NCBI RefSeq assembly: GCF_049800955.1
Contig: NZ_JBNAGA010000001.1
Coordinates: 124,001-188,000, forward strand
Source: JAKVBH01 sp049800955
Lineage (GTDB): Bacteria > Pseudomonadota > Alphaproteobacteria > Rhodobacterales > Rhodobacteraceae
Direction: 5' to 3'
DNA length: 64,000 nucleotides
The number at the start of each line of letters is the position of its first letter. Positions within the stretch are counted from its first letter, which is position 1. Below the pieces are notes generated by a model. That model did not search any database and was not told the origin of the DNA. It worked only from the letters and a program-made list of their open reading frames with translations. This document shows positions 45,109 to 53,963 of the stretch, piece after piece. The position numbers and the translations under genes were made by a program.

Positions 45109-45942
45109 ATGACCTATGAAGCTAGGGGGGCCTTGGCCCCGGACTATTTGCCGTGCCGGTATGGGGCATCTCGATTAATGTTTCGTGGCCCCAAACGTCG
45201 TTTGGAGGGTGAATTCATTGCGGTCTTGGGCAGCACCGAGACCTATGGAAAATTCATTGAAACGCCTTACCCGCGTATTTTGGAAGATGGCATTCAGACA
45301 CCAGTGGTGAACTTTGGATGTTTGAATGCCGGTGTGGATGCATTTGCACATGATCCCGTCATCATAGATGCGGCAAATTCCGCGCGTGCCGTCATTGTGC
45401 AAGTCATGGGCGCGCAGAACATGTCCAATCGGTTGTATACCGTGCATCCGCGTCGCAATGATCGCTTTTTGAATGCGTCATCGCTCCTTAAGGCCGTTTA
45501 TCGGGAGGTGGATTTTACCGAATTCCACTTCACGCGCCATATGTTGACGACACTGCGGGACATCGACGCGGCGCGCTTTGCCATGGTGCGCGACGAGTTG
45601 AAACAGGCGTGGTGCGCGCGCATGCGCTTGTTGCTGTCGCAAATCAACAAGCCGATGCTCTTGCTCTGGTTCGCCGGTCAGAAGCCGCCCGAGGTTGGGC
45701 AGGATGACGAGAACGATCCGCTTTATGTCGATAGCGATATGCTGGAGATGATCACTGCGAAGACGGCGGGGATTATTGAAGTTGTTCCAAGCGATGAGGC
45801 TCGCGAGGAAGGCATCACGCGCATGATGTACGACCCGATGGACAAGGCTGCGGCGTTCGAGCAACTCAGCGTGATGGCCCATGAAGAAGCCGCGCAGATA
45901 CTTGGCGGCGCCTTGGCGCCAATGCTGATGCGATCACAATGA
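45109..45942 (+). CDS. DUF6473-like hypothetical protein
   Basis: This 277-residue cytoplasmic protein begins MTYEARGALAPDYLPCRYGASRL, then FRGPKRRLEGEFIAVLGSTETYG. It resembles the roseobacter DUF6473 group, which includes GSTETYGKF and a possible SGNH/glycan-related core (NFGCLNAGVDA). The function is not known. I chose ATG 45109 over 45097 because of the family start. It is transcribed toward etfA and ends at a bidirectional terminator. Confidence 0.65.
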   Translation: MTYEARGALAPDYLPCRYGASRLMFRGPKRRLEGEFIAVLGSTETYGKFIETPYPRILEDGIQTPVVNFGCLNAGVDAFAHDPVIIDAANSARAVIVQVMGAQNMSNRLYTVHPRRNDRFLNASSLLKAVYREVDFTEFHFTRHMLTTLRDIDAARFAMVRDELKQAWCARMRLLLSQINKPMLLLWFAGQKPPEVGQDDENDPLYVDSDMLEMITAKTAGIIEVVPSDEAREEGITRMMYDPMDKAAAFEQLSVMAHEEAAQILGGALAPMLMRSQ

Positions 45943-45968
45943 AAAAGGCGGGCAAAAGCCCGCCTTTT
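45943..45968. terminator. Bidirectional terminator (DUF6473 gene / etfA)
   Basis: An 11-bp perfect stem AAAAGGCGGGC with GCCCGCCTTTT and an AAAA loop lies directly after the stop of the plus-strand gene and ends 18 bases from the etfA stop. Confidence 0.9.
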
Positions 45969-45986
45969 CGCTGTTCATGAGTTGGA

Positions 45987-46913
45987 TCAATCCAGCTTGT
46001 TGGTCAACTCGGGGACCGCGTCGAAGAGGTCCGCGACCAATCCGAAATCGGCGACCTGAAAGATCGGCGCTTCTTCGTCTTTGTTGATCGCAACAATGAC
46101 TTTGCTGTCTTTCATGCCAGCAAGGTGCTGGATCGCGCCCGAGATGCCTACGGCGACATAAAGGTCGGGCGCCACAACCTTGCCTGTCTGGCCGACTTGC
46201 CAGTCGTTGGGCGCATAGCCCGAATCGACCGCGGCACGTGACGCACCGACAGCTGCGTTGAGCTTGTCTGCCAGAGCTTCGATGATCTTGAAGTCATCCT
46301 CTGAGCCGACACCGCGCCCGCCGGACACAACGACACCAGCCGATGTGAGTTCCGGGCGATCACTCTCGGCGACCTTGTCTTCCACCCAGGACGACAGATC
46401 GTTCGATGTTCCTGCGATGGTGTCGACAGATGCGGAATTGCCCGTACCTGCGGCATCGAAGGTCGATGTCCGGAAAGAGATGACCTTTGTCGCATCGGTG
46501 GATTTGACTGTCTGGATCGCGTTGCCGGCGTAAATCGGGCGTTCGAACGTTTCCGCATCCACGACCGCCGACACGTCGGTCAAAACCATCACGTCGAGCA
46601 TGGCCGCAACGCGTGGCAGCACGTTCTTCGCATCGGTTGTCGCAGGCGCGACGATGTGGCTGTAATCGCCTGCAAGCCCCACGATCAGGTCTGCAGTGGC
46701 TTCCGCCATGCGGTGGCCCAGGCCTGCTTCCTCGGCGCACAGCACCTTGGAGACACCATCGATGGTTGCCGCTTCAGCAGCCGCATCCGCAGCAGAGCCG
46801 CCCGCGCAGAGCACGGTCACATCGCCAATGGCTTTCGCAGCCGTGACGGCTTTTGCGGTGGCGTCCATGGACAATGCACCGTCGTTCACTTCGGCAAGAA
46901 GAAGTACCGCCAT
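45987..46913 (-). CDS. etfA: Electron transfer flavoprotein alpha subunit
   Basis: This 308-residue protein has the C-terminal FAD-binding domain with SGGRGVGSEDDFKIIEALA, GASRAAVDSGYAPNDWQVGQTGK and YVAVGISGAIQHLAGM. It carries electrons from acyl-CoA and dimethylglycine-type dehydrogenases to ETF-ubiquinone oxidoreductase, so it can serve the FAD oxidoreductase at 17988-20423. It overlaps etfB by a single base. Confidence 0.96.
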   Translation of the reverse strand: MAVLLLAEVNDGALSMDATAKAVTAAKAIGDVTVLCAGGSAADAAAEAATIDGVSKVLCAEEAGLGHRMAEATADLIVGLAGDYSHIVAPATTDAKNVLPRVAAMLDVMVLTDVSAVVDAETFERPIYAGNAIQTVKSTDATKVISFRTSTFDAAGTGNSASVDTIAGTSNDLSSWVEDKVAESDRPELTSAGVVVSGGRGVGSEDDFKIIEALADKLNAAVGASRAAVDSGYAPNDWQVGQTGKVVAPDLYVAVGISGAIQHLAGMKDSKVIVAINKDEEAPIFQVADFGLVADLFDAVPELTNKLD

Positions 46914-47671
46914 TATACAGCCCCCGCTTCCTTGAGTTTCTCTACAAGCTCGTCAACCGAGCCAACCTTGATCCCCGCGGCCCGCGCTTCGGGCTCGGAC
47001 GTTTTCACGACCTGCAAACGCGGCGTTACATCGACGCCGTAATCGGCTGCTGTTTTCTCGTCCAGCGGCTTCTTTTTGGCTTTCATGATGTTGGGCAGCG
47101 AGGCATAGCGCGGCTCGTTGAGGCGCAGGTCAACCGTGACAACGGCGGGCATCTTGACCTTGATGGTCTGCAAACCGCCGTCCACTTCGCGGGTGACCGT
47201 CGCGCTGTCGCCGTCGATATCAACTTCTGATGCGAAGGTCGCCTGGCTCCACCCCATGAGCGCGGCCAGCATCTGGCCTGTTGCGTTCATGTCGTTGTCG
47301 ATGGCTTGCTTGCCACAGAGCACGAGGCCCGGCTGCTCTTCATCAATGACACCTTTGAGGATTTTGGCAACGGCGAGCGGCTCGATATCGTTATGCACGT
47401 CATCCGCCGCAATCACGAGGATCGCACGATCCGCGCCCATGGCCAGCGCTGTGCGCAGCGTTTCCTGCGCTTGTTTGACGCCAACAGAAACGGCGATGAT
47501 CTCTTCAGCCTTGCCCGCCTCTTTCAGGCGGATTGCCTCTTCGACTGCAATTTCGTCAAAGGGGTTCATCGACATTTTGACATTGGCCAGATCGACACCC
47601 GATCCGTCCGCCTTCACACGGACCTTCACGTTGTAGTCGATCACGCGTTTGACCGGCACAAGCACCTTCAT
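46913..47671 (-). CDS. etfB: Electron transfer flavoprotein beta subunit
   Basis: This 252-residue protein has MKVLVPVKRVIDYNVK at the N-terminus, MNPFDEIAVEEAIRLKE and LAALMGW, typical of EtfB, which holds AMP. The ATG at 47669-47671 fits the family start; the frame opens further to 47728 without support. It is followed directly by etfA. Confidence 0.96.
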   Translation of the reverse strand: MKVLVPVKRVIDYNVKVRVKADGSGVDLANVKMSMNPFDEIAVEEAIRLKEAGKAEEIIAVSVGVKQAQETLRTALAMGADRAILVIAADDVHNDIEPLAVAKILKGVIDEEQPGLVLCGKQAIDNDMNATGQMLAALMGWSQATFASEVDIDGDSATVTREVDGGLQTIKVKMPAVVTVDLRLNEPRYASLPNIMKAKKKPLDEKTAADYGVDVTPRLQVVKTSEPEARAAGIKVGSVDELVEKLKEAGAV

Positions 47672-47852
47672 CTGCGCTTTTCTCCCTTGGTTTTCGCGAG
47701 GATATCCCCGGCGATTCTCATGAAACACATCGTCTTATGCAGGGTGATAAAGCCCTGCTGCAGTGCAAAACAGGTCAAAATCGTCCTGCGAGCGCTAAAC
47801 GACGTCGCGTTTCGTGAAAATATGCTGAATTATTTCATGAAGGCGAGAAAAA

Positions 47853-48815
47853 TCAGTGCCGCCAGTCAAAAAAGTTCGGTCCGGCCTCAGCGTTGAGTTT
47901 GTTGCCAAGCGCCTTGCCCATCTCTGCGCCGTCTTCGATAGCGCTGCTCATGGCATCGCCAAGCACTTCCGATCCGTCAGGCCGCAACACCTCGCCGCGC
48001 AAATGGAGTGTTCCGCCATCCAGCTCAGCCAGCCCCGCGATTGGGGTTTCGCAGGAGCCATCCAGGGCCAGGAGAAACGCGCGCTCCGCCGCCAGGCGTT
48101 GGCCTGTCTCCGCATCATGCAGCGCCTCAAGCAAGGCTGCCGTCGCGTTGTCATCGATGCGCCGCTCAATGCCGATGGCCCCTTGGGCAACCGCCGGGAG
48201 CATCTGATCTTGCGGAATGGGATGGACGGGCACATCATCAAGCATACCCAATCGTGTCAGGCCGGCCATGGCGAGGAAGGTGCAGCTGGCGACGTTATCT
48301 TGCAGTTTTTGCAGGCGCGTTTGCACGTTGCCGCGAAATTGCACGACCTGAAGATCAGGCCGTTTGTGCTTCAGCTGCGCGGTGCGCCGCAGCGATGAGG
48401 TCCCCACAACAGCGCCCTCTGGCAAATCCATCATAGAGGAGAGGCTGTGAGACACAAAGCCATCCCGGGTGTCTTCCCGTGGCAAATAGGTGTCGAGGAT
48501 CAAACCATCGGGTTGGAGCGTGGGCATGTCCTTCATGGAATGCACGGCAATGTCGATAGCGCCGGAGAGCAGGTCTTGCTCGATCTCACGCGTAAACAGG
48601 CCTTTGCCGCCCAGTTCTTTCAAGGGCGTATCCGTCGCGATCAACGCGCGGTCGTCACCGGTCGTCTTGATGATGATGATCTCAAACGCCGCTTCGGGCA
48701 AATCGAAGGCGGCCATCAGGCGCCTGCGCGTCTCATAAGCCTGCGCGAGTGCAAGCGGAGACCCGCGAGTGCCGATTTTCAGGGTTTTGTCGGGGGAAGG
48801 CAGTGGCATTGTCAT
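47853..48815 (-). CDS. hemC: Hydroxymethylbilane synthase (porphobilinogen deaminase)
   Basis: This 320-residue protein has the N-terminal KIGTRGSPLALAQ, SMKDMPT, GTSSLRR, FRGNVQTRL and the cofactor Cys in LDGSCETPIAGLA. It condenses four porphobilinogens into hydroxymethylbilane in the heme pathway. The gene is divergent from hemE, with 99 bases between start codons, so the two heme genes share a control region. ATG 48815 or 48809 could be the start. Confidence 0.95.
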   Translation of the reverse strand: MTMPLPSPDKTLKIGTRGSPLALAQAYETRRRLMAAFDLPEAAFEIIIIKTTGDDRALIATDTPLKELGGKGLFTREIEQDLLSGAIDIAVHSMKDMPTLQPDGLILDTYLPREDTRDGFVSHSLSSMMDLPEGAVVGTSSLRRTAQLKHKRPDLQVVQFRGNVQTRLQKLQDNVASCTFLAMAGLTRLGMLDDVPVHPIPQDQMLPAVAQGAIGIERRIDDNATAALLEALHDAETGQRLAAERAFLLALDGSCETPIAGLAELDGGTLHLRGEVLRPDGSEVLGDAMSSAIEDGAEMGKALGNKLNAEAGPNFFDWRH

Positions 48816-48914
48816 GGGAATCTGTCTAGCTTGGTTGACAGGGTGTGGCAAGCGCGCCAATTGAGATGAAGTGGCCAATTGTTAAAATGGGCCAGAAACG
48901 TACCGGAGACATCG

Positions 48915-49958
48915 ATGTCGGACCAAAAGACAATACTGCGAGCCCTTGCTGGCGAAACCCTGCCGACGCCGCCGATTTGGATGATGCGCCAGGCGGGCCG
49001 CTACCTGCCGGAATACCGGGCGACCCGGGCCCAGGCCGGTGACTTCCTGTCGCTGTGCTACAATTCCGAACTCGCCGCCGAGGTCACATTGCAGCCGATC
49101 CGGCGCTATGGCTTCGACGCGGCAATCCTCTTTGCGGACATCTTGCTTCTGCCGCAGGCCTTGGGCGCAGATCTTTGGTTTGTCACGGGCGAAGGCCCCC
49201 GGTTGTCCACGATCACCACCCAAGGCGACTTCGACAAACTCACCAGCATCGATGACATTGATGAGACACTGAACCCGATCTACGAGACAGTCCGCATCCT
49301 GAGCCGCGAATTGCCAAGCGAGACAACGCTGATTGGCTTTGCAGGGGCGCCCTGGACCGTCGCGACATATATGATCGCGGGCAAGGGCACGAAGGATCAG
49401 GGCCCGGCCCATGCGCTCAAGGCTGAGAATCGCCCGCTTTTTGAAGCGCTGATCGACAAGCTCACCGACGCGACCATCCTGTATCTCTCGAAGCAAATCG
49501 AGGCAGGCGCGGAAGTCGTCAAGATTTTTGACAGCTGGGCCGGGTCACTCGAGGGCGCGGATTTCATCAAATACGCTCTGGAGCCTGCGATGAAGATCAC
49601 GCAGGTCCTCAAGCACAAGCACCCGGGCGTGCCGGTCATCGCGTTCCCGCGTGAGGCGGGCGAGGGCTACATCGGCTTTGCCAAGGCGACCGGGGCGGAT
49701 TGCGTCGCGCTGGACAATTCCGTGAGTGCTGAATGGGCCGCGCAGAACGTGCAGAAAGACGGGTGCGTCCAGGGCAATCTGGCGTCGTCGCACATGGTCA
49801 CAGGCGGGCAGGCGCTGGTTGATGAAACGCGCGCTATCGTGAAAGCCTTCTCGGGCGGGCCGCATATCTTCAACCTGGGCCACGGGATCACGCCGGACGC
49901 CGATCCGGACAATGTGCAGCGCATGATTGACGCCGTGCGCGAGCCCGCGCTCGCCTGA
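48915..49958 (+). CDS. hemE: Uroporphyrinogen decarboxylase
   Basis: This 347-residue protein carries the signature WMMRQAGRYLPEYR near the start, FADILLLPQALG (with a catalytic Asp), and GFAGAPWTVATYMIAG. It converts uroporphyrinogen III to coproporphyrinogen III. ATG 48915 has GGAGA 5 bases upstream. In Caulobacter hemE borders the chromosomal origin; an origin-like site lies 6 kb downstream here (55704-55993). Confidence 0.97.
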   Translation: MSDQKTILRALAGETLPTPPIWMMRQAGRYLPEYRATRAQAGDFLSLCYNSELAAEVTLQPIRRYGFDAAILFADILLLPQALGADLWFVTGEGPRLSTITTQGDFDKLTSIDDIDETLNPIYETVRILSRELPSETTLIGFAGAPWTVATYMIAGKGTKDQGPAHALKAENRPLFEALIDKLTDATILYLSKQIEAGAEVVKIFDSWAGSLEGADFIKYALEPAMKITQVLKHKHPGVPVIAFPREAGEGYIGFAKATGADCVALDNSVSAEWAAQNVQKDGCVQGNLASSHMVTGGQALVDETRAIVKAFSGGPHIFNLGHGITPDADPDNVQRMIDAVREPALA

Positions 49959-49981
49959 CGGGTCAAACGTAATCCAAATGT

Positions 49982-50053
49982 GTGGCTGCGCCACGCAGAA
50001 CATGCGCCTGCGGCGCGGTAGGGGGGCTTTGCCCCCCGCGCACTTGTGTGCGC
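49982..50053. repeat. Array of four consecutive hairpins
   Basis: Downstream of hemE and convergent with the exporter gene lie four adjoining hairpins: GTGGC (49982-49986) with GCCAC, loop TGC; GCGCC (50004-50008) with GGCGC, loop TGC; GGGGGGC (50021-50027) with GCCCCCC, loop TTT; and GCGCAC (50038-50043) with GTGCGC, loop TTGT. It resembles a REP-like cluster and may terminate both genes. It is related in layout to 57879-57957 and 26191-26258. Confidence 0.7.
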
Positions 50054-50086
50054 GTCCTCCAGTACTCTTATGGCAAGAGGAAGGGA

Positions 50087-51067
50087 TCAGCGGCGCATCG
50101 AGCGGCGGCGCCATCCGTTCGGCGTGCTGTGGCGGCGTTGTTCGCGGATGAAGACAAACAAGCCCGCCCCGACGATAAGGGCGCAGCCGATCCATGTGGC
50201 GCCGTCGGGCCATTCGCCAAAGATCACCCAACCCCAGAAAATGGCCAGCGGAAGACCTGCATATTCGTAGGGCGCAATCGTAGCGGCATTGGCGACTTTA
50301 TAGGCGGCAGACAGGCAATATCCGATGAGCCCGGAGCACAGGCCAAGACCCAGGAAGGTCGTCCAGTCCGACATCGGCGGGAAGACCCAGGCGCGCAGAA
50401 GGAATTGCACGCTTTCATTGGTGCTGCCTTCGGCAAAGCGCCCGTCGCCCGCAATCAGGTAAAAGATGCCGGAAACACACAGGAACATGCCTTGAATATA
50501 GACAGCCATGGCTGATGCCGCGGCTTTGGCGCCCAATCGACGGGTCATCACCTGCATCAAGGCATAGGTCAGCGCGGCGGCAACGGGCAGAAGCAGCGCC
50601 ATGCGGCCTGCTGCGAGCGGCTCTGCGCTCCAAGGTTGTTGCATGACGACGACGCCGACAAAGCCAACTACGACAGCCCCCAGCCGCATTGGTCCCACGC
50701 GCTCGCCCAAGAAGGGGATAGAGAGCAGCGTGATGAACAAGGGGGCCACAAAAAACAGCGCAGTGGCCTGCGCCAGCGGCATGACCGCAACGGCGGCATA
50801 AAAGGTCATATTCGCGATAATGACCAGAAACCCACGCAGCGCGTGCAGCCCTGGCGTCTGTGTCTTGAGCAGGTGAAACCCGCCCTCCATCTTCACGAAC
50901 ACCAGCGAAAACAGGATGCCTATGGTCGCGCGTGTAAACACCAATTGGTGCAGCGGATACTCTCCCGACAGGCTTTTGATGAGCAAATCATTGATCGAAA
51001 TGGCCACGACGCCAGCCAGGATGAAGAGAATACCAAGCCGGGCGCTTTGATCATGTGAGGGTGTCAT
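50087..51067 (-). CDS. EamA/DMT-family exporter
   Basis: This 326-residue integral membrane protein has about ten helices in two EamA repeats (LGILFILAGVVAISINDLLIK... and FLGLGLCSGLIGYCLSAAY...). Such DMT transporters export amino acids, purines or metabolites; the substrate is not evident. Codons are normal for the region. It stands divergent from the ABC transporter with about 110 bases between starts. Confidence 0.87.
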   Translation of the reverse strand: MTPSHDQSARLGILFILAGVVAISINDLLIKSLSGEYPLHQLVFTRATIGILFSLVFVKMEGGFHLLKTQTPGLHALRGFLVIIANMTFYAAVAVMPLAQATALFFVAPLFITLLSIPFLGERVGPMRLGAVVVGFVGVVVMQQPWSAEPLAAGRMALLLPVAAALTYALMQVMTRRLGAKAAASAMAVYIQGMFLCVSGIFYLIAGDGRFAEGSTNESVQFLLRAWVFPPMSDWTTFLGLGLCSGLIGYCLSAAYKVANAATIAPYEYAGLPLAIFWGWVIFGEWPDGATWIGCALIVGAGLFVFIREQRRHSTPNGWRRRSMRR

Positions 51068-51176
51068 AGGGTATCGCTATCAGGCGATTTTGAACGGGAC
51101 CATTCCAAATGCGACCTTGCGCTTGTTTTCTGAACTTTACTGTTTAGTTTGCCGACTTCGTGAGAAGGATAGACCC

Positions 51177-52118
51177 ATGGCGCATGTGGTGCAGATACGT
51201 GATCTGCGAAAGGTTTATGAAGGCGGCCCCAAAGGCGCGTTCGAGGCTCTGAAAGGGGCCAGTCTCGATATCGAGGCCGGTGAAATTCTGGCGCTTCTGG
51301 GCCCCAATGGTGCTGGTAAGACGACTTTGATCTCCACTGTCTGTGGCATTACGCAGCCCACTTCCGGGACGATCACGGTTGGCGGTCATGACGTTGTCTC
51401 CGCGTATCGTGCGGCGCGGCGCATGATCGGCTTGGTACCCCAAGAAATCCATCTTGAGCCGTTTTCGACTGTCATGAACACAGTGCGCTTTTCGCGTGGG
51501 CTTTTTGGTTTGCCACGCAATGATGCGCTGATCGAGGAAATTCTGGAAAAGCTCTCGTTGTCGGATAAAAAAGACAACAAGATCATGCAATTGTCTGGTG
51601 GAATGAAGCGCAGGGTGCTGATTGCCAAGGCGTTGGCGCATGAGCCGAAGGTTCTCTTTCTGGACGAGCCCTCGGCCGGTGTCGATGTGGAGTTGCGCAA
51701 GGGCATGTGGGATGTTGTGCGCGGCCTGCAGGCGCAGGGCGTGACAATCATTCTCACCACGCATTACATCGAAGAAGCCGAAGAGATGGCCGATCGTGTG
51801 GCGGTGATTTCCAAGGGGCAAATCCTGCTTGTCGAGGAAAAGGCGGCCCTGATGGCGCGCATGGGTCAGAAATCGATGGTGATCGAGCTGGCTGACGCTT
51901 TGCAGGAGGTGCCCGAAGCCTTGGTTCGCTACGGTCTGGAGATCGTAAAAGGGGGCAGCGCGCTGCGCTATACCTACGACACACGCGCCGAGCGCACGGG
52001 TATTCGCCGCCTGCTCAATGATCTTGATGCTGCAGGCCTCACCATGCGGGATATTCAAACGGAACAATCGAGCCTCGAAGAGATTTTCGTTGGGCTCGTG
52101 AATGAGGATGCATCATGA
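51177..52118 (+). CDS. ABC-2 type exporter, ATP-binding subunit
   Basis: This 313-residue ATPase has Walker A LGPNGAGKTT, signature LSGGMKRRVLIAKAL, Walker B LFLDEPSAGV and a C-terminal extension of the drug/polysaccharide-exporter type (DUF-like LRYTYDTRAERTG). It starts at ATG 51177 (AAGGA 7 bases upstream). ATGA overlap couples it to its permease. It resembles NodI/YadG-type transporters. Confidence 0.93.
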   Translation: MAHVVQIRDLRKVYEGGPKGAFEALKGASLDIEAGEILALLGPNGAGKTTLISTVCGITQPTSGTITVGGHDVVSAYRAARRMIGLVPQEIHLEPFSTVMNTVRFSRGLFGLPRNDALIEEILEKLSLSDKKDNKIMQLSGGMKRRVLIAKALAHEPKVLFLDEPSAGVDVELRKGMWDVVRGLQAQGVTIILTTHYIEEAEEMADRVAVISKGQILLVEEKAALMARMGQKSMVIELADALQEVPEALVRYGLEIVKGGSALRYTYDTRAERTGIRRLLNDLDAAGLTMRDIQTEQSSLEEIFVGLVNEDAS

Positions 52119-52876
52119 ATTGGCAGGCGATTTGGGCGATTTACGCCTCCGAGATGGCCCGGTTTTTCCGGACCTTGATGCAAAGCTTCCTGTCGCCGGT
52201 GCTCTCGACATCGTTGTACTTCGTCGTCTTTGGTGCCGCGATCGGCAGTCGCATTCAGGAGGTTGAGGGCGTCAGCTACGGGGCTTTCATTGTGCCGGGG
52301 CTGATCATGCTTTCGGTTATGACGCAGGCAACCTCGAACGCAGCCTTTGGGATCTATTTCCCGAAGTTCATTGGCACGATCTATGAATTGCTCTCCGCGC
52401 CGGTCAATTTCCTCGAGATCGTCATTGGATATGTGGGGGCAGCGGCTACGAAAGCGCTGTTTATCGGAGTTGTTATTCTCGCGACAGCTGCGCTGTTTGT
52501 GGATCTCACGATCCAATCCCCGATGGCCATGCTGGCATTTCTGGTTCTGACCTGTCTGAGTTTCTCGCTCCTGGGCTTCATCATTGGCATCTGGGCCGGG
52601 AATTTCGAACAATTGCAACTGGTGCCCCTGCTGATCGTCACGCCGCTCGTCTTCCTGGGTGGCTCGTTTTATTCGATTTCGATGTTGCCGCCCGTTTGGC
52701 AGACGATCACGCTCTTCAACCCCGTGGTTTATCTCATCTCAGGTTTCAGATGGGCGTTCTTTGGGGTGGCCGATGTACCGGTTCTGACCAGTCTCGTGGC
52801 GATTGCGGGCTTTACACTCCTGTGCCTCGGCGCGATCTGGTGGATCTTCAAAACCGGCTGGCGCATCCGGCAATAG
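52115..52876 (+). CDS. ABC-2 type exporter, permease subunit
   Basis: This 253-residue protein has six membrane helices, with a conserved GxSYGAFIVPGLIMLSVM and GGSFYSISMLPPVWQ near the end, the signature of the YadH/NodJ permease group. It forms a homodimer with the preceding ATPase. The cargo is unknown; lipid-linked saccharides or drugs are usual for the group. Confidence 0.93.
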   Translation: MNWQAIWAIYASEMARFFRTLMQSFLSPVLSTSLYFVVFGAAIGSRIQEVEGVSYGAFIVPGLIMLSVMTQATSNAAFGIYFPKFIGTIYELLSAPVNFLEIVIGYVGAAATKALFIGVVILATAALFVDLTIQSPMAMLAFLVLTCLSFSLLGFIIGIWAGNFEQLQLVPLLIVTPLVFLGGSFYSISMLPPVWQTITLFNPVVYLISGFRWAFFGVADVPVLTSLVAIAGFTLLCLGAIWWIFKTGWRIRQ

Positions 52877-52987
52877 CGCGTGATCCGGACGCAAATGCCA
52901 CAGTTTGAGCGCAGATTACTCTGTCGTGCGAAATAAGGCATGCGCCCGCGCTTGTTTCGTGGCGGGCGCGTCTCTACATCGCTTGCC

Positions 52988-53785
52988 ATGAAACGATTTA
53001 TCCCATTCGCCGCGAAAGACCCCTATGTCGCCATTATCCGGCTTGCAGGCGCCATCGGCGTTGGCGGGCGTGGCTCCTTGAGTGATGCAGGTCTGCGTGA
53101 GGTGATCGAGAAGGCGTTTGCCAAGGGAAAACCCAAGGCCATTGCCCTTGAGATCAATTCGCCGGGCGGGTCGCCGACGCAAAGCTCGCTCATCGCTTCC
53201 CGCATTCGTAGGTTGGCCGATGAGAAGGACGTGCCCGTTTATGCCTTTGTTGAGGATGTCGCGGCCTCGGGCGGCTATTGGCTGGCCTGTGCCGCCGATG
53301 AGATTTATGTCGATCAGGCGAGTGTCGTGGGCTCTATCGGGGTGATCTCTGCGGGCTTCGGGGCCCATGTCTTTCTGGAGCGGCAGGGCATTGAGCGGCG
53401 CGTTTATACCGCGGGCAAATCCAAGAGCATGCTCGATCCGTTCCGGCCCGAGAGCGAAGAAGATGTGGCGCGGCTGAAGCGCTTGCTGGAGCAAATGCAC
53501 GGTATCTTCATCAATCATGTCAAAACGGCGCGGGGCGACAAGCTGGCAACCGAAGAGGATCTCTTCACGGGCGAGATTTGGGTTGGCGATGCCGCAAGAA
53601 AGGTTGGACTTGTCGATCAAGTGGGCCACCTTGTGCCCGTAATGAAAGACAAGTTCGGAGATAAGGTGAAATTCCGCCGCTTTGGATCCAGAAAGTCCCT
53701 GGCGTCGCGTATCGGCCTGCGTTTGGCCGAAGACGCCATGTCATCGGTAAACGAACAAGCGCTTTTTGCGCGTTACGGGCTTTGA
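52988..53785 (+). CDS. S49-family serine peptidase (SppA/SohB-like)
   Basis: This 265-residue protein has the S49 core ALEINSPGGSP, DVAASGGYWLACAADEIY (catalytic Ser in AASGGY) and VGSIGVI; the general-base Lys is likely in the GKSKSML region. SppA-type peptidases cleave signal peptides or membrane proteins. No signal or membrane segment is visible, so the protein may be cytoplasmic. ATG 52988 gives the family start MKRFIPFAAKDPYVAIIRL. Confidence 0.9.
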   Translation: MKRFIPFAAKDPYVAIIRLAGAIGVGGRGSLSDAGLREVIEKAFAKGKPKAIALEINSPGGSPTQSSLIASRIRRLADEKDVPVYAFVEDVAASGGYWLACAADEIYVDQASVVGSIGVISAGFGAHVFLERQGIERRVYTAGKSKSMLDPFRPESEEDVARLKRLLEQMHGIFINHVKTARGDKLATEEDLFTGEIWVGDAARKVGLVDQVGHLVPVMKDKFGDKVKFRRFGSRKSLASRIGLRLAEDAMSSVNEQALFARYGL

Positions 53786-53792
53786 TGCCTGA

Positions 53793-53963
53793 ATGATTTT
53801 CAAGATCGTCTCCCTGTTTCTTGTGTTTATCGCGGTGCTGGCGATGTTCGGGAAATTGCGCACGGCCGGGCGTTGGCTCGGGGTATCGCAAAAGTGCCGC
53901 GCCTGTGGGCGTCACAAGATCGGCCGGGGTCCTTGCCCGTGTGGCAAGGGAGGATCTGTTTGA
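53793..53963 (+). CDS. Zinc-ribbon membrane microprotein
   Basis: This 56-residue frame starts at ATG 53793. It has a hydrophobic helix (residues 2-19, IFKIVSLFLVFIAVLAMF) followed by a basic linker and two Cys pairs (KCRACGRHKIG, then PCPCGKG), which form a plausible zinc ribbon. It begins 7 bases after the peptidase stop and its TGA overlaps the ATG of the Ca2+ antiporter. It resembles no named family. Helix plus ribbon suggests a membrane-bound adaptor. Confidence 0.7.
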   Translation: MIFKIVSLFLVFIAVLAMFGKLRTAGRWLGVSQKCRACGRHKIGRGPCPCGKGGSV

